A DNA stretch of 64,000 nucleotides from Streptomyces sp. NBC_00223 (GCF_036199905.1 NZ_CP108109.1:4711501-4775500), one strand, 5' to 3'; counted from the first letter of the stretch, positions 42,316-51,162 are shown. Notes: generated by a model not told the origin, from the sequence alone. Translations and numbers: made by a program.

Positions 42316-44111
42316 GCAACCTCGAATCCAGCGCGTCCAGGTCCTCGGTGTCCGGCGGCGAGAAAGTCGCCGAATACCTCGACGGGCGCCTCGGCATCTA
42401 CAAGGCCAAGGGTCTGATCCGCAAGGTCTTCCCCGAACACTGGTCCTTCATGTTCGGCGAGATGGCCCTCTACAGCTTCATCATCCTGATCCTCACGGGC
42501 ATCTACCTCACGCTGTTCTTCAAGCCGGGCATGAACGAGGTCGTCTACCACGGCTCGTACCTGCCCATGCACAACGTGCACATGTCCGAGGCGTACGAGT
42601 CGACCCTGCGGATCAGCTTCGACGTCCGGGCCGGCCTGATGGTCCGCCAGATCCACCACTGGGCCGCCCTGATCATGATCGGGGCCACCTGCTGCCATCT
42701 GCTGCGGCACTTCTTCACCGGCTCGTTCCGCCGCCCCCGTGAGCTGAACTGGGTCATCGGCTTCGTGATGCTGATCCTGCTCATTCTTGAGGGCTTCGCC
42801 GGCTACTCGCTGCCGGACGACCTGCTCTCCGGTACGGGTCTGCGGATCGCCGAAGGCGTCGTGCTCGCCATGCCGCTGGTCGGCTCGTATCTGTCGTCCT
42901 TCATGTTCGGCGGGGAGTTCCCAGGCCACGACGTGATCGGCCGGCTCTACTCCGTGCACATCCTGCTGGTGCCCGGCATCCTGCTCGGCATGGTCGTGGT
43001 GCACGTCGTGATGGTCGGTGTCCACAAGCACACGCAGTTCCCCGGCCCGGGCCACACCGAGAAGAACGTGGTGGGCCAGCCTCTGCTGCCGGTGTACGTG
43101 GCGAAGGCGGGCGGCTTCTTCTTCCTGGTGCTGGGTGTCATCGTGGCCAGCGCGGCGCTGGTCCAGATCAACCCGATCTGGTTGTTCGGCCCTTATCGCC
43201 CGGACCAGATCTCGGCCGGTTCGCAGCCCGACTGGTACATGGGCTTCCTCGAAGGCGCGCTGCGCATCTTCCCGAACTGGGAGATCGAGGCGTTCGGCCA
43301 TACCCTCGCCCTGAACATCCTGGTGCCCGCCATGGTGGTGCCGGGCCTGATGGCCGGTGTGCTGCTGCTGTGGCCGTTCCTGGAGTCCTGGGTCACCGGG
43401 GACCGCCGTGAGCACCACCTGCTGGACCGGCCGCGCGACCACCCGACGCGGACCGCGTTCGGCGTCGCCTGGTGCGCGCTGTATCTGCTGTTGCTCTTCG
43501 GCGGTGCCAACGACATTCTCGCCGACCGCTTCCACCTGTCCATCAACGAGATCACCAACGTGGTCCGGGTCACCGTCTTCGTGGTGCCGCCGCTGGTGTA
43601 CATCGCCACCCGGCGGATCTGCCTGGGCCTCCAGCGGCGCGACCGCGACAAGGTCCTGCACGGCCGGGAGACCGGCATGATCCACCGGCTGCCGCACGGC
43701 GAGTACATCGAGATCCACGCGCCGCTGCCGACCCAGTCCGTCTTCACCCTGGTCTCCCGCGAGGTCGTCAAGCCGCTGCCGAAGCCGGTCGCCGAGATCG
43801 ACGGCGTCCGCAACCCGAATCTGCGGCGCGACCGCGTACGGTACCGGCTCAGCCGCTGGCTGTACGGCAACCAGGTCGAGCCGCCGACCCGGGCGGAGTA
43901 CCACGAGGCCCTGTCCCACAACGGGCACGCGAACGGGCACCTCAACGGTCATGGGAACGGTCAGGTGAACGGCCACGCGAACGGTCACGCGGCTCTGAAC
44001 GGCCAGGGGACGGACGGCGGTTCGCCGACCGCCGTGGCGGTGGTCCCCGCGGCGCGCGAGGAGAGCGGCGTTCCCGCGGAGCACGGCCGGGAGTCGGGGT
44101 CGCCCGAGTAG
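42312..44111 (+). CDS. qcrB: Lone cytochrome bc1 complex subunit b (QcrB-like), candidate resistance copy
   Basis: This is a 599-residue actinobacterial QcrB. The N-terminal DGRLGIY...FPEHWSFMFGE, haem-ligand pairs His115/His129 and His216/His231, the Qo-site loop GYSLPDDLLSGTG (164-176), and QPDWYMGF with PDWY at 306-309 (the PEWY equivalent) are all present. It therefore looks competent to form the quinol site. No qcrA (Rieske) or qcrC gene accompanies it, unlike the housekeeping operon. A C-terminal tail beyond residue 535 holds repeated Asn-Gly-His units. Coupling to a TetR gene inside a BGC fits self-resistance by an insensitive target that replaces the housekeeping subunit. The sequence cannot show insensitivity. 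Confidence 0.93.
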   Translation: MSNLESSASRSSVSGGEKVAEYLDGRLGIYKAKGLIRKVFPEHWSFMFGEMALYSFIILILTGIYLTLFFKPGMNEVVYHGSYLPMHNVHMSEAYESTLRISFDVRAGLMVRQIHHWAALIMIGATCCHLLRHFFTGSFRRPRELNWVIGFVMLILLILEGFAGYSLPDDLLSGTGLRIAEGVVLAMPLVGSYLSSFMFGGEFPGHDVIGRLYSVHILLVPGILLGMVVVHVVMVGVHKHTQFPGPGHTEKNVVGQPLLPVYVAKAGGFFFLVLGVIVASAALVQINPIWLFGPYRPDQISAGSQPDWYMGFLEGALRIFPNWEIEAFGHTLALNILVPAMVVPGLMAGVLLLWPFLESWVTGDRREHHLLDRPRDHPTRTAFGVAWCALYLLLLFGGANDILADRFHLSINEITNVVRVTVFVVPPLVYIATRRICLGLQRRDRDKVLHGRETGMIHRLPHGEYIEIHAPLPTQSVFTLVSREVVKPLPKPVAEIDGVRNPNLRRDRVRYRLSRWLYGNQVEPPTRAEYHEALSHNGHANGHLNGHGNGQVNGHANGHAALNGQGTDGGSPTAVAVVPAAREESGVPAEHGRESGSPE

Positions 44112-44150
44112 CCGTCTCCTTCTGGACGCCTTGCGTGGCAGCACGCTCGG

Positions 44151-44185
44151 CGGCACCCGGGCCCGGTGAGCGGGTCCGGGTGCCG
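44151..44185 (+). terminator. Hairpin terminator after qcrB
   Basis: CGGCACCCGGGCCCG and CGGGTCCGGGTGCCG form a 15-bp stem with one mismatch and loop GTGAG, 40 bp after the qcrB stop. It ends the TetR-qcrB unit. Confidence 0.7.
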
Positions 44186-44408
44186 CCGTGTCCGGGCCCG
44201 GTGGTCCCCGCGTCTGCGGGGCGGCCACCGGGCCCGCGGCGTTCCGGCCTCTGCGGGCGGCCGTACGGCTTCGGGCGGCCCGCGGGCAGCCGGTCGACGG
44301 GCCTTTGCCATAGGGCTGTCAGGGGCGTTGCTATAACACCCGTCCGGCCGCCGGGCCGCACACTCCGCATGCGGTGAGGAGCACCGCCCAGGATTGTGGA
44401 GGGCCACG

Positions 44409-44651
44409 ATGAGCAAAGCGAGCAGGTACTGGCAGTTTGTCGACGGGCTGGCGGCGGTCGGCAGGATCTGGGTGCCCGTCCCCACGCCGGACCTGCCGAT
44501 CGCGGAGGCGGTCGCCGCCGCGTCGGGCGGCCCGGCCCCCGGCCACCCCGAGCGCTGGAACCCGGACGCGCGCATGCCCAGAAAGCAGCGGGCGCTGTGG
44601 CGGCAGCTGGCCGCCGACCAGGAGGACACTCCGCGCCTTAGCCGGGCTTAA
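44409..44651 (+). CDS. Small DUF6059-like protein
   Basis: This is an 80-residue protein. ATG 44409 follows GGAGG with good spacing. The pattern GHPERWNPDARMPRKQRALWRQL in the second half resembles the GHPERLxPDxPLTxxERAL core of DUF6059, small proteins that I recall in Streptomyces secondary-metabolism loci, often near AfsA-type genes. Function is unknown. It stands between the qcrB terminator and the DUF3099 gene. Confidence 0.65.
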   Translation: MSKASRYWQFVDGLAAVGRIWVPVPTPDLPIAEAVAAASGGPAPGHPERWNPDARMPRKQRALWRQLAADQEDTPRLSRA

Positions 44652-44926
44652 GGGGGGACCGCGCAGACTTCTCGTGCCCCTTCCGCAGCCTCCGCCGCCG
44701 GATCGGCCGGACCCCCGCCGGGTGGTCCGGCGGCGCGGGTACGGAAGGCGACCGGACGGCCGTCCGGTCGCCGTCGGCTCGACGGGTCGCCCACGCGGGT
44801 CGAGGGGGCCGGACCTCCGGGGACGGTCCGGGTCGCATCCGGCCGGCTCGACCGCTCCCGCAACCGACTCCCTTCGGCGCGGCGCCCGACGGGACGGCGC
44901 CCGAGGGGACCGCGAAAGGTGATCCC

Positions 44927-45355
44927 ATGCGCAGACACCTCCCCTCGCGCCGAGCCGTGGAGCGCATCACCAGCGCGCGGCCGAGTCTGAGCGAGGATGT
45001 GCACGGCCGTCAGCGGCGCTATATGTTCGCCATGGTGGTGCGGGTGGCGTGTCTGGCCGCCGGAGTGGCGTGCTGGCACAGTCTGCGGGTGCTCGCGCTG
45101 ATCATGCTGGCGGGCGGTGCGGTCATTCCGTTCGTCGCGGTGGTGTTCGCCAACGGCGGTCGCGCGAGGCCCTCTTCGGGACCGGCCGCCGTCCCGGCGT
45201 CCGCAGGTGGCCCCCGGGCCGCGTCGACCGAGGTGGTCGTGCACACCCCGACCGCCGTCGTGCCGGGCCCGCCCCCGTCGCCCGACCCCGAGGCCCAGGT
45301 CCCGCCGGCGGCGCCGTTGGAGGGCCGCGTCATCCGCTGGGACGAAGCATGCTGA
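44927..45355 (+). CDS. DUF3099-type small membrane protein
   Basis: This is a 142-residue protein. The N-terminal half, ITSARPSLSEDVHGRQRRYMFAMVVR, followed by two hydrophobic helices (VACLAAGVACWHSL and IMLAGGAVIPFVAVVFANGG), matches the DUF3099 pattern (SL-eD---RqRRY then WlR-------lP--AVv-ANAG). The C-terminal 70 residues are Pro/Ala-rich. No function is assigned to the family. The stop overlaps the ATG of the BenE-type transporter (ATGCTGA), so the two are coupled. Confidence 0.75.
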   Translation: MRRHLPSRRAVERITSARPSLSEDVHGRQRRYMFAMVVRVACLAAGVACWHSLRVLALIMLAGGAVIPFVAVVFANGGRARPSSGPAAVPASAGGPRAASTEVVVHTPTAVVPGPPPSPDPEAQVPPAAPLEGRVIRWDEAC

Positions 45356-47118
45356 CCTCCGGCCCGCCCCCAACCCCGCCACCCCCCACGCCTCGGACAC
45401 AGGCCCCAGACCCGGCCGCGGACGCGGTCTCGATCAGGCCCCCGACCCAGGCCGCAGGCCCGGCCCCAGCGGGGGCCGTTGACCCGGTACAGGCCGTGGG
45501 CCCTGGCTGCCCAGTGGCTCCGAGCCGGGCCCTGCCCCCGGATTCGCCGCAGGTCGTACCTGCGGGGCCGAGCCCGACACCGGTCGCGGTCGCGGGCCCG
45601 GCGGAGGCCGTTGACCCGGCACGGGCTGTCGGTCCTGGCAACCTCGGCGTGCCGGAACGGAGTTCGGCTGAGCCGCCTGGTATCTCTCAGGCCACGCCTG
45701 CTGGCCCGGGCCCGATCGCGTCCCCGGCCCCGACGCAGGGCCCGACCCCGGCCGCAGGCCGGGCCCCGGCGGGGGCCGTTGAGGCCGCCAACTCCGCGGT
45801 TCCGAGTTCGGGGCCGGCCGGGGCCCCGGGCCTGGCACCGACCGCCGACCCTGCCGGGGGCGATGGCGGTGGGGTGGCGCAGGCGGTCAGTGCTGGGGTG
45901 GTGGCCGCGGTGGTCGGCTTCGCCGGATCGTTCGCGCTCGTGCTCACCGGGCTGCACGCGGTGGGGGCCGACAGCCGGCAGGCGGTGTCCGCGCTGCTGA
46001 CGCTGTGCGTCGCGATGGGCCTGCTGTCCGCGTGGTTCGCCGTGCGCCACCGCCAGCCGATCAGCATCGCCTGGTCCACCCCGGGCGCGGCCATGCTCGC
46101 CGCGGTGGGCGGGCACTCCGGCGGATACCGGTACGCGGTCGGCGCATTCGCCGTCGCGGGCGTCAGCTACGCGGTGAGCGGCGCGTCCGAACGGGTCCGG
46201 CGCGCGCTGGCCGCGATTCCCCCGGGCGTGGCGACCGCGATCCTGGCCGGCATCCTGCTCCCGCTGTGCCTCGCGCCGATCCGGGCCGTGGCGACGATGC
46301 CCGACCTGGCCGGACCCGTACTCGTCGTGTGGGCGCTGGCGCTGCGCTGGGCCCGCCGCTGGCAGGTCCCGCTGGCGCTGCTCACCGCGATCGCCGTCGT
46401 GCTCGTCGAACGCCCGCTGCCGCACCTGACGGCCGCCACCGTACTGCCGGAACCGACGTTCACCCTGCCCGCGTTCAGTGTCGGCGCGCTCGTCGGACTC
46501 GCCCTGCCGCTGTACATCGTCACCATGGCGTCCCAGAACGTACCGGGCCTGGCCGTGCTCGCCCACTACGGCTACCGGCCGCCCACCCGGTCGGTCCTGC
46601 TGGCCGGCGGGACGGCCACCGCGCTGGGCTCGTTCAGCGGGGCGTTCAGCCTCAACCTCGCCGCGAGCACGGCCGCGCTGATGGTCGGCCCCGGCAGCCA
46701 CGCCGACCCCCGCAAACGCTGGATCGCCTCGCTCAGCGCGGGCGCGGCCTATCTGGTGTTCGGCGCCGCCGCCGGGATGTTCGCCGTCCTGCTGGGGGCC
46801 GCGCCCGCGCTGCTCTTCCAGGCGGTGGCCGGTCTGGCGCTGCTCGGCACCTTCGCCTCGGCGATGACCACGACGCTGACCGGTTCCGCCGACGCGACCG
46901 CCGGTGTGGCGGCCTTCCTGACCACCGCGTCGGGCGTGAGCGCCTGGCAGATCGGCTCGCCGTTCTGGGGCCTGCTGGTGGGCCTGGCGGTCCACTTCCT
47001 GCTGCCCCGGGCGCCCGTGCCCGTACCGGCGCCCGCACCCGCCGTAACGCCGTCCGCCCGGCAGCCCGCCGCCCGGCAGCCGTCCGTACCGGAGCCGCCC
47101 GCCGCGGACCGGCGCTGA
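45349..47118 (+). CDS. BenE-family (benzoate/H+ symporter type) membrane transporter with long repetitive N-terminus
   Basis: This is a 589-residue protein. After an Ala/Pro/Gly-rich N-terminal region of about 170 residues, the remainder is a BenE transporter with about 12 helices: AVSAGVVAAVVGFAGSFALVL, HRQPISIAWSTPGAAML, VGLALPLYIVTMASQNVPG, and GSFSGAFSLNLAASTAALMVG. The N-terminal region carries degenerate repeats of an AVDPVQAVGPG-like unit, also visible as DNA repeats at 45450-45850, and is not part of the family. BenE proteins move aromatic acids such as benzoate. Here it may import or export an aromatic precursor or shunt product. It lies directly upstream of the ANS gene pair. Confidence 0.85.
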   Translation: MLTSGPPPTPPPPTPRTQAPDPAADAVSIRPPTQAAGPAPAGAVDPVQAVGPGCPVAPSRALPPDSPQVVPAGPSPTPVAVAGPAEAVDPARAVGPGNLGVPERSSAEPPGISQATPAGPGPIASPAPTQGPTPAAGRAPAGAVEAANSAVPSSGPAGAPGLAPTADPAGGDGGGVAQAVSAGVVAAVVGFAGSFALVLTGLHAVGADSRQAVSALLTLCVAMGLLSAWFAVRHRQPISIAWSTPGAAMLAAVGGHSGGYRYAVGAFAVAGVSYAVSGASERVRRALAAIPPGVATAILAGILLPLCLAPIRAVATMPDLAGPVLVVWALALRWARRWQVPLALLTAIAVVLVERPLPHLTAATVLPEPTFTLPAFSVGALVGLALPLYIVTMASQNVPGLAVLAHYGYRPPTRSVLLAGGTATALGSFSGAFSLNLAASTAALMVGPGSHADPRKRWIASLSAGAAYLVFGAAAGMFAVLLGAAPALLFQAVAGLALLGTFASAMTTTLTGSADATAGVAAFLTTASGVSAWQIGSPFWGLLVGLAVHFLLPRAPVPVPAPAPAVTPSARQPAARQPSVPEPPAADRR

Positions 47119-47239
47119 CCGCACCCCGCCGGGGCCCGCCCCGGCGCCCGGACCTGCTGCAAGCACCGCTTTAGCACCCACCGACGATGCTGGGCGCAGC
47201 CGCTGCCGCACGGTGGCCGGACGCTACCGAGGGACGACC

Positions 47240-47440
47240 ATGCCGCGCCACACGACGTTCATCCCGCTGCCGCGCGCCCCGGCGCCGGAGCGCGGCGACG
47301 CCGGCGCCCCTGGCCTCCCGACCGCCGGCGGCCGCGACGGCCGGCGGGCCGCGCCGGCCGCGCCACCCCGACCGCGAGGACCTGGGCGTCTGACCGATCC
47401 CGACGGCACCGTGGAACCGGAGACGGAGACATTCACGTGA
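47240..47440 (+). CDS. Possible small protein coupled to the nitrosuccinate-synthase-like gene
   Basis: This is a 66-codon reading frame starting at ATG 47240 after GAGGG. It ends TGA overlapping the GTG start of the flavoenzyme (GTGA). The peptide is Pro/Arg/Ala-rich (FIPLPRAPAPERGDAG, APPRPRGPGRL) with an acidic end and no known domain. It may be a genuine small protein or simply a translated leader that couples ribosomes to the next gene. Confidence 0.35.
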   Translation: MPRHTTFIPLPRAPAPERGDAGAPGLPTAGGRDGRRAAPAAPPRPRGPGRLTDPDGTVEPETETFT

Positions 47441-49404
47441 GCGAAGGAACAATCGAGGTCTGCATCATCGGCGCCGGCCCGCGTGGCCTCTCCGTCCTGG
47501 AGCGGCTGTGCGCGAACGGATACGAGCAACTGGCCGGCACCGAACTGGTCGTCCACGTGGTGGACGACCGGCCCCCCGGCGCCGGCGCGGTGTGGCGCAC
47601 CGACCAGCCTCCCCAGCTGCTGATGAACACCGTCAGCTCGCAGGTGACGATCTTCACCGACACGACCGTCGAGATGGCCGGCGTGCTCAGGCCGGGGCCG
47701 AGCCTGTACGAATGGGCGTCGTTCCTGCGGCTGATGGGCCCGCTCGGCCTGCTGGACCACGGCTGGGAGTACCCGGAAGAGGTCTACACCGAAGCCTGCG
47801 CGCTGACCCCCGACTCGTACCCCACCAGGGGCTTCTACGGTCACTACCTGCACTGGGCGTTCCGCCGGGTGGTACGCGACGCGCCCGCGAACATCCGGGT
47901 GGAGGTGCACCCCTGCCGGGCCGCGCGGCTGCGCGACGAGGGCGACGGCCGGCAGGTCGTCACGCTCGACGACGGCACCTCGATTCCGGGCCTGCACGCC
48001 GTCGTGCTCGCCCAGGGCCACCTGCCGGTCGAACCCGGCGCCGACGAGCGCGCGCTCGCGGCCTTCGCCGTCGCCCGCGGACTGACGTATCTGCGCCCGG
48101 AGAACCCCGCCGACACCGATCTGTCCGCGCTGACCCCCGGACAGCCGGTCGCGCTGCGCGGCCTCGGCCTCAACTTCTTCGACCACCTGGCGCTGCTCAC
48201 CCTCGGCCGCGGCGGCGCCTTCGTCCGCGCCGACGACGGCACCCTGCGCTACCGGCCCTCCGGCCTGGAGCCGCGGCTGTACGCGTCGTCGCGGCGCGGC
48301 CTGCCGTACCAGTCGCGCGGCCGCAACCAGAAGGGCGCGCACGGGCGGCACGAGCCGCTGATCCTCAACCCCGCGACGATCGAGACGCTGCGCAAGACCG
48401 ACGGCGGGCTGGACTTCCGCCGGGACCTGTGGCCGATCGTCGCCAAGGAGGCCGAGACGGTCTACTACAGCGCGCTGCTGGCCCGGCGTGAGTGCACCTG
48501 CGAGGTGGACCGGTTCCGTACGCGCTATCTGGACGCTCCCGGCGGTTCGGCCGAGGAGACGGGGGTGCTCGACGCCTTCGGTATCGGCGCGGACGACCGG
48601 TGGGACTGGGACCGGATCGCCCGGCCGTACGCCGGCCGTACCTTCGACTCCCCGGCGGACTACCGCGGTTGGCTGCTCGGCCTGCTGCGGGACGACCTCG
48701 TCGCCGCCGAGGAGGGAAACATCGACGGCCCGGTCAAGGCGGCCCTGGACGTGCTGCGCGACCTGCGCAACGAGGTGCGGCTCGTGGTCGACCACGGCGG
48801 CCTCACCGGGCGCTCGCACCGGGACGACCTGGAGCGCTGGTACACCCCGCTCAACGCCTTCCTGTCCATCGGGCCGCCCGCCCTGCGCGTCGAGCAGATG
48901 ATCGCGCTGATGGAGGCGGGCGTGCTGGACGTGCTCGGGCCCGACATGCGGGTCACGCCCGACGAGGAACAGGGCGTCTTCACCGTCGAGTCGAGGGCCG
49001 TGCCGGGTTCGATGGTCCGGGTCACCGCGCTCATCGAGGCGCGGCTGCCGGACATCGACCTGCGCCGGACCACCGACCCGCTGCTGCGCGACCTGCTCGA
49101 CACCGGGCAGTGCCGCCCGTACACGATCCCGGACCCCGAGCTGGGCGACTACCAGACCGGCGGCCTGGCGGTCACCGAGCGGCCGTACCAGGTGATACGC
49201 GGCGACGGCACGCCTCATCCGCGCCGGTTCGCCTACGGCGTCCCCACCGAGTCCGTGCACTGGGTGACCGCCGCGGGGGTGCGTCCCGGCGTCAACTCGG
49301 TGACGCTGGGCGATTCCGACGCCATCGCGCTCGCCGTGCTGGGCCTCGCCGCCGCGGTGGCCGGGTCCGACACCGCGCGGGTCCGACCCCTGCCCATCCG
49401 CTAG
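47437..49404 (+). CDS. CreE-like FAD/NAD(P)-binding monooxygenase (putative nitrosuccinate synthase)
   Basis: This is a 655-residue flavoprotein with an N-terminal FAD motif CIIGAGPRGLSVLERL (9-24), of the NAD_binding_9/HI0933-like group, and GAGAVWRTDQPPQLLMNT near 48-65. A long central region includes VALRGLGLNFFDHLALL and YASSRRGLPYQSRGRNQKG, and the end is VHWVTAAGVRPGVNS. In the ANS pathway this family (CreE, FzmM) oxidises the amine of L-aspartate in NADPH- and O2-dependent steps to nitrosuccinate. The assignment rests mainly on domain type plus the adjacent fumarase-superfamily lyase, eight bases downstream. A general flavin monooxygenase is the alternative. Confidence 0.8.
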   Translation: MSEGTIEVCIIGAGPRGLSVLERLCANGYEQLAGTELVVHVVDDRPPGAGAVWRTDQPPQLLMNTVSSQVTIFTDTTVEMAGVLRPGPSLYEWASFLRLMGPLGLLDHGWEYPEEVYTEACALTPDSYPTRGFYGHYLHWAFRRVVRDAPANIRVEVHPCRAARLRDEGDGRQVVTLDDGTSIPGLHAVVLAQGHLPVEPGADERALAAFAVARGLTYLRPENPADTDLSALTPGQPVALRGLGLNFFDHLALLTLGRGGAFVRADDGTLRYRPSGLEPRLYASSRRGLPYQSRGRNQKGAHGRHEPLILNPATIETLRKTDGGLDFRRDLWPIVAKEAETVYYSALLARRECTCEVDRFRTRYLDAPGGSAEETGVLDAFGIGADDRWDWDRIARPYAGRTFDSPADYRGWLLGLLRDDLVAAEEGNIDGPVKAALDVLRDLRNEVRLVVDHGGLTGRSHRDDLERWYTPLNAFLSIGPPALRVEQMIALMEAGVLDVLGPDMRVTPDEEQGVFTVESRAVPGSMVRVTALIEARLPDIDLRRTTDPLLRDLLDTGQCRPYTIPDPELGDYQTGGLAVTERPYQVIRGDGTPHPRRFAYGVPTESVHWVTAAGVRPGVNSVTLGDSDAIALAVLGLAAAVAGSDTARVRPLPIR

Positions 49405-49412
49405 GAGCACCG

Positions 49413-50939
49413 GTGACCACGTCACGCCAGAGCACGGAGGAGTACGTCCTCGACCCTGTGCCGGGGGCCGGGCTTTCCGAACCCGCCGTGCCCGACCGGC
49501 CGGACGCGGTCGCCGAAGCCGAAGCCGAAGCCGCCCTGGACACCGGTCTGTTCGCCCCCGTGCGGGCCGGTGTCCCGACCGAGGCCGCCACCGGGGACCT
49601 GGCCTGCTTGCAGGCCATGCTCGACACCGAGGCGGCGCTTGCCCGCAGTCAGGCCGTGCTCGGTGTCGTACCGGAAAGCGCCGCCCGCGTGATCACCGCA
49701 CTCGCCCGCGCCGAGCGGTTCGACCTGGCCGCCCTGGCCGTCGCGGGCCGCGACGCCGCCAACCCCGTCGTACCGCTGGTGCGCGCGCTGACCCGGCTGG
49801 TCGCCGCCGAGGACCCCGACGCGGCGCACTACGTCCACCAGGGGTCCACCAGTCAGGACGTGCTCGACACCGGGCTGATGCTGGTCGCGTCGCGCACGCT
49901 CGCCCTCGTCCTGGCCGATGTGTCCCGGACCGCCGCCGCCCTGGCGGCGCTCGCCCGCCGGCACCGCGACACCCCCATGGCGGCCCGCACGCTGGGACAG
50001 CACGCCGTGCCCTCCACCTTCGGCCTCAAGGCGGCCGGCTGGTTGCAGGGCGTCCTCGACGCGGAGGAGGAACTGCTGCTCCTCCAGGACCGGCTGCCGG
50101 TCCAGCTCGGGGGAGCGGCGGGCACCTTGGCGGGCTATCTGGAGTACGCCCGGCTGCACGCGCCCTCCCCGGCCGAGGCCGACCGCTGCGTGGAGCAGCT
50201 GCCAGGACTGCTCGCCGCCGAACTCGGCCTGGCCGAGCCACTCGTGCCCTGGCACACCGTCCGTACCCCGCTCACCGCCCTGGGCTCCGCGCTCGCCCGG
50301 CTCGGTGCCGCGCTCGGCACGATCGCCGCCGACGTCCAGCTGCTGTCCCGCACCGAGACGGGCGAGTTGGCCGAACCGGCGGCGGACGGCCGCGGCACGT
50401 CCTCCGCGATGCCGCACAAGCGCAACCCGGCGCTGTCCGCGCTGATCCGCTCGGCGTCGTATCAACTGCCGTCCCTCGCGGCCACGTTGTTCCAGGTCGC
50501 CGTGCACGACGACGAGCGGCCCGCGGGGGCCTGGCACGCCGAGTGGCAGCCGCTGCGCGACAGCCTGCGGCTGGCCGGCGGCGCCGCGCACACCGCGGCC
50601 GAACTCACCGAGGGCCTGGTCGTCCACTCCGAACGCATGGGCGCCAACCTGGAGTTGAGCGGCGGCCTGGTGGTCTCCGAACGGCTCGCCGCCGTGCTCT
50701 CCACCGACCTGGGCCGGGTCCGCGCCAAGGCCGTGGTGAGCGAGGCGTCGGCGGCCGCCGCCACGGCCGGCCGCCCGCTCGCAGAAACGCTCGCCGACCA
50801 CGACGCGCTCAAAGGTGTGCGCACCCCCGACGAACTGGCCGAACTGTGCGCGCCCGCCGCGTACACCGGTGTCGCCGGACGGCTCGTGGACCGGGTGCTC
50901 GACCGCTTCGCGCGCACCCGGCCCTGCGGCGCGGCCTGA
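49413..50939 (+). CDS. CreD-like fumarase/aspartase-superfamily lyase (putative nitrosuccinate lyase)
   Basis: This is a 508-residue helical lyase starting at GTG 49413 after TAGGAGC. The three conserved regions are HYVHQGSTSQDVLDTG near 139-154, GQHAVPSTFGLKAAGW near 195-210, and the signature SSAMPHKRNP at 330-339, whose loop carries the catalytic Ser. It is closest in style to 3-carboxy-cis,cis-muconate cycloisomerase/adenylosuccinate lyase-like members, the annotation CreD homologues usually receive. In the ANS pathway the enzyme splits nitrosuccinate to fumarate and nitrous acid. Pairing with the preceding flavoenzyme is the key evidence; a purine or muconate role is unlikely here. Confidence 0.85.
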   Translation: MTTSRQSTEEYVLDPVPGAGLSEPAVPDRPDAVAEAEAEAALDTGLFAPVRAGVPTEAATGDLACLQAMLDTEAALARSQAVLGVVPESAARVITALARAERFDLAALAVAGRDAANPVVPLVRALTRLVAAEDPDAAHYVHQGSTSQDVLDTGLMLVASRTLALVLADVSRTAAALAALARRHRDTPMAARTLGQHAVPSTFGLKAAGWLQGVLDAEEELLLLQDRLPVQLGGAAGTLAGYLEYARLHAPSPAEADRCVEQLPGLLAAELGLAEPLVPWHTVRTPLTALGSALARLGAALGTIAADVQLLSRTETGELAEPAADGRGTSSAMPHKRNPALSALIRSASYQLPSLAATLFQVAVHDDERPAGAWHAEWQPLRDSLRLAGGAAHTAAELTEGLVVHSERMGANLELSGGLVVSERLAAVLSTDLGRVRAKAVVSEASAAAATAGRPLAETLADHDALKGVRTPDELAELCAPAAYTGVAGRLVDRVLDRFARTRPCGAA

Positions 50940-51162
50940 CCGGAACGGACGGCACCACGCGATGGCCACGACCACGACCGGGCGGACCGCGCAGGCGGGC
51001 GCGGAGGTGCCCCGGCACCCCCTTCCGCCGGACCGCACCGAGCCCCGGGCCGGCCGCGGCACACCGCTGAGCCCGGTCCCGGTCCGGTCGCCCGCGCACC
51101 CGGCTCCGCCGCTCCCGCGCGCACTTCGGGCCCGGTCACCGCACCGACCAAGGAGTCACGCC

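Noticed and set aside
42117..44228. A 703-codon leftward frame opposite qcrB
   Set aside because: It is antisense to qcrB, and its charged, repetitive translation is a codon-bias artefact.
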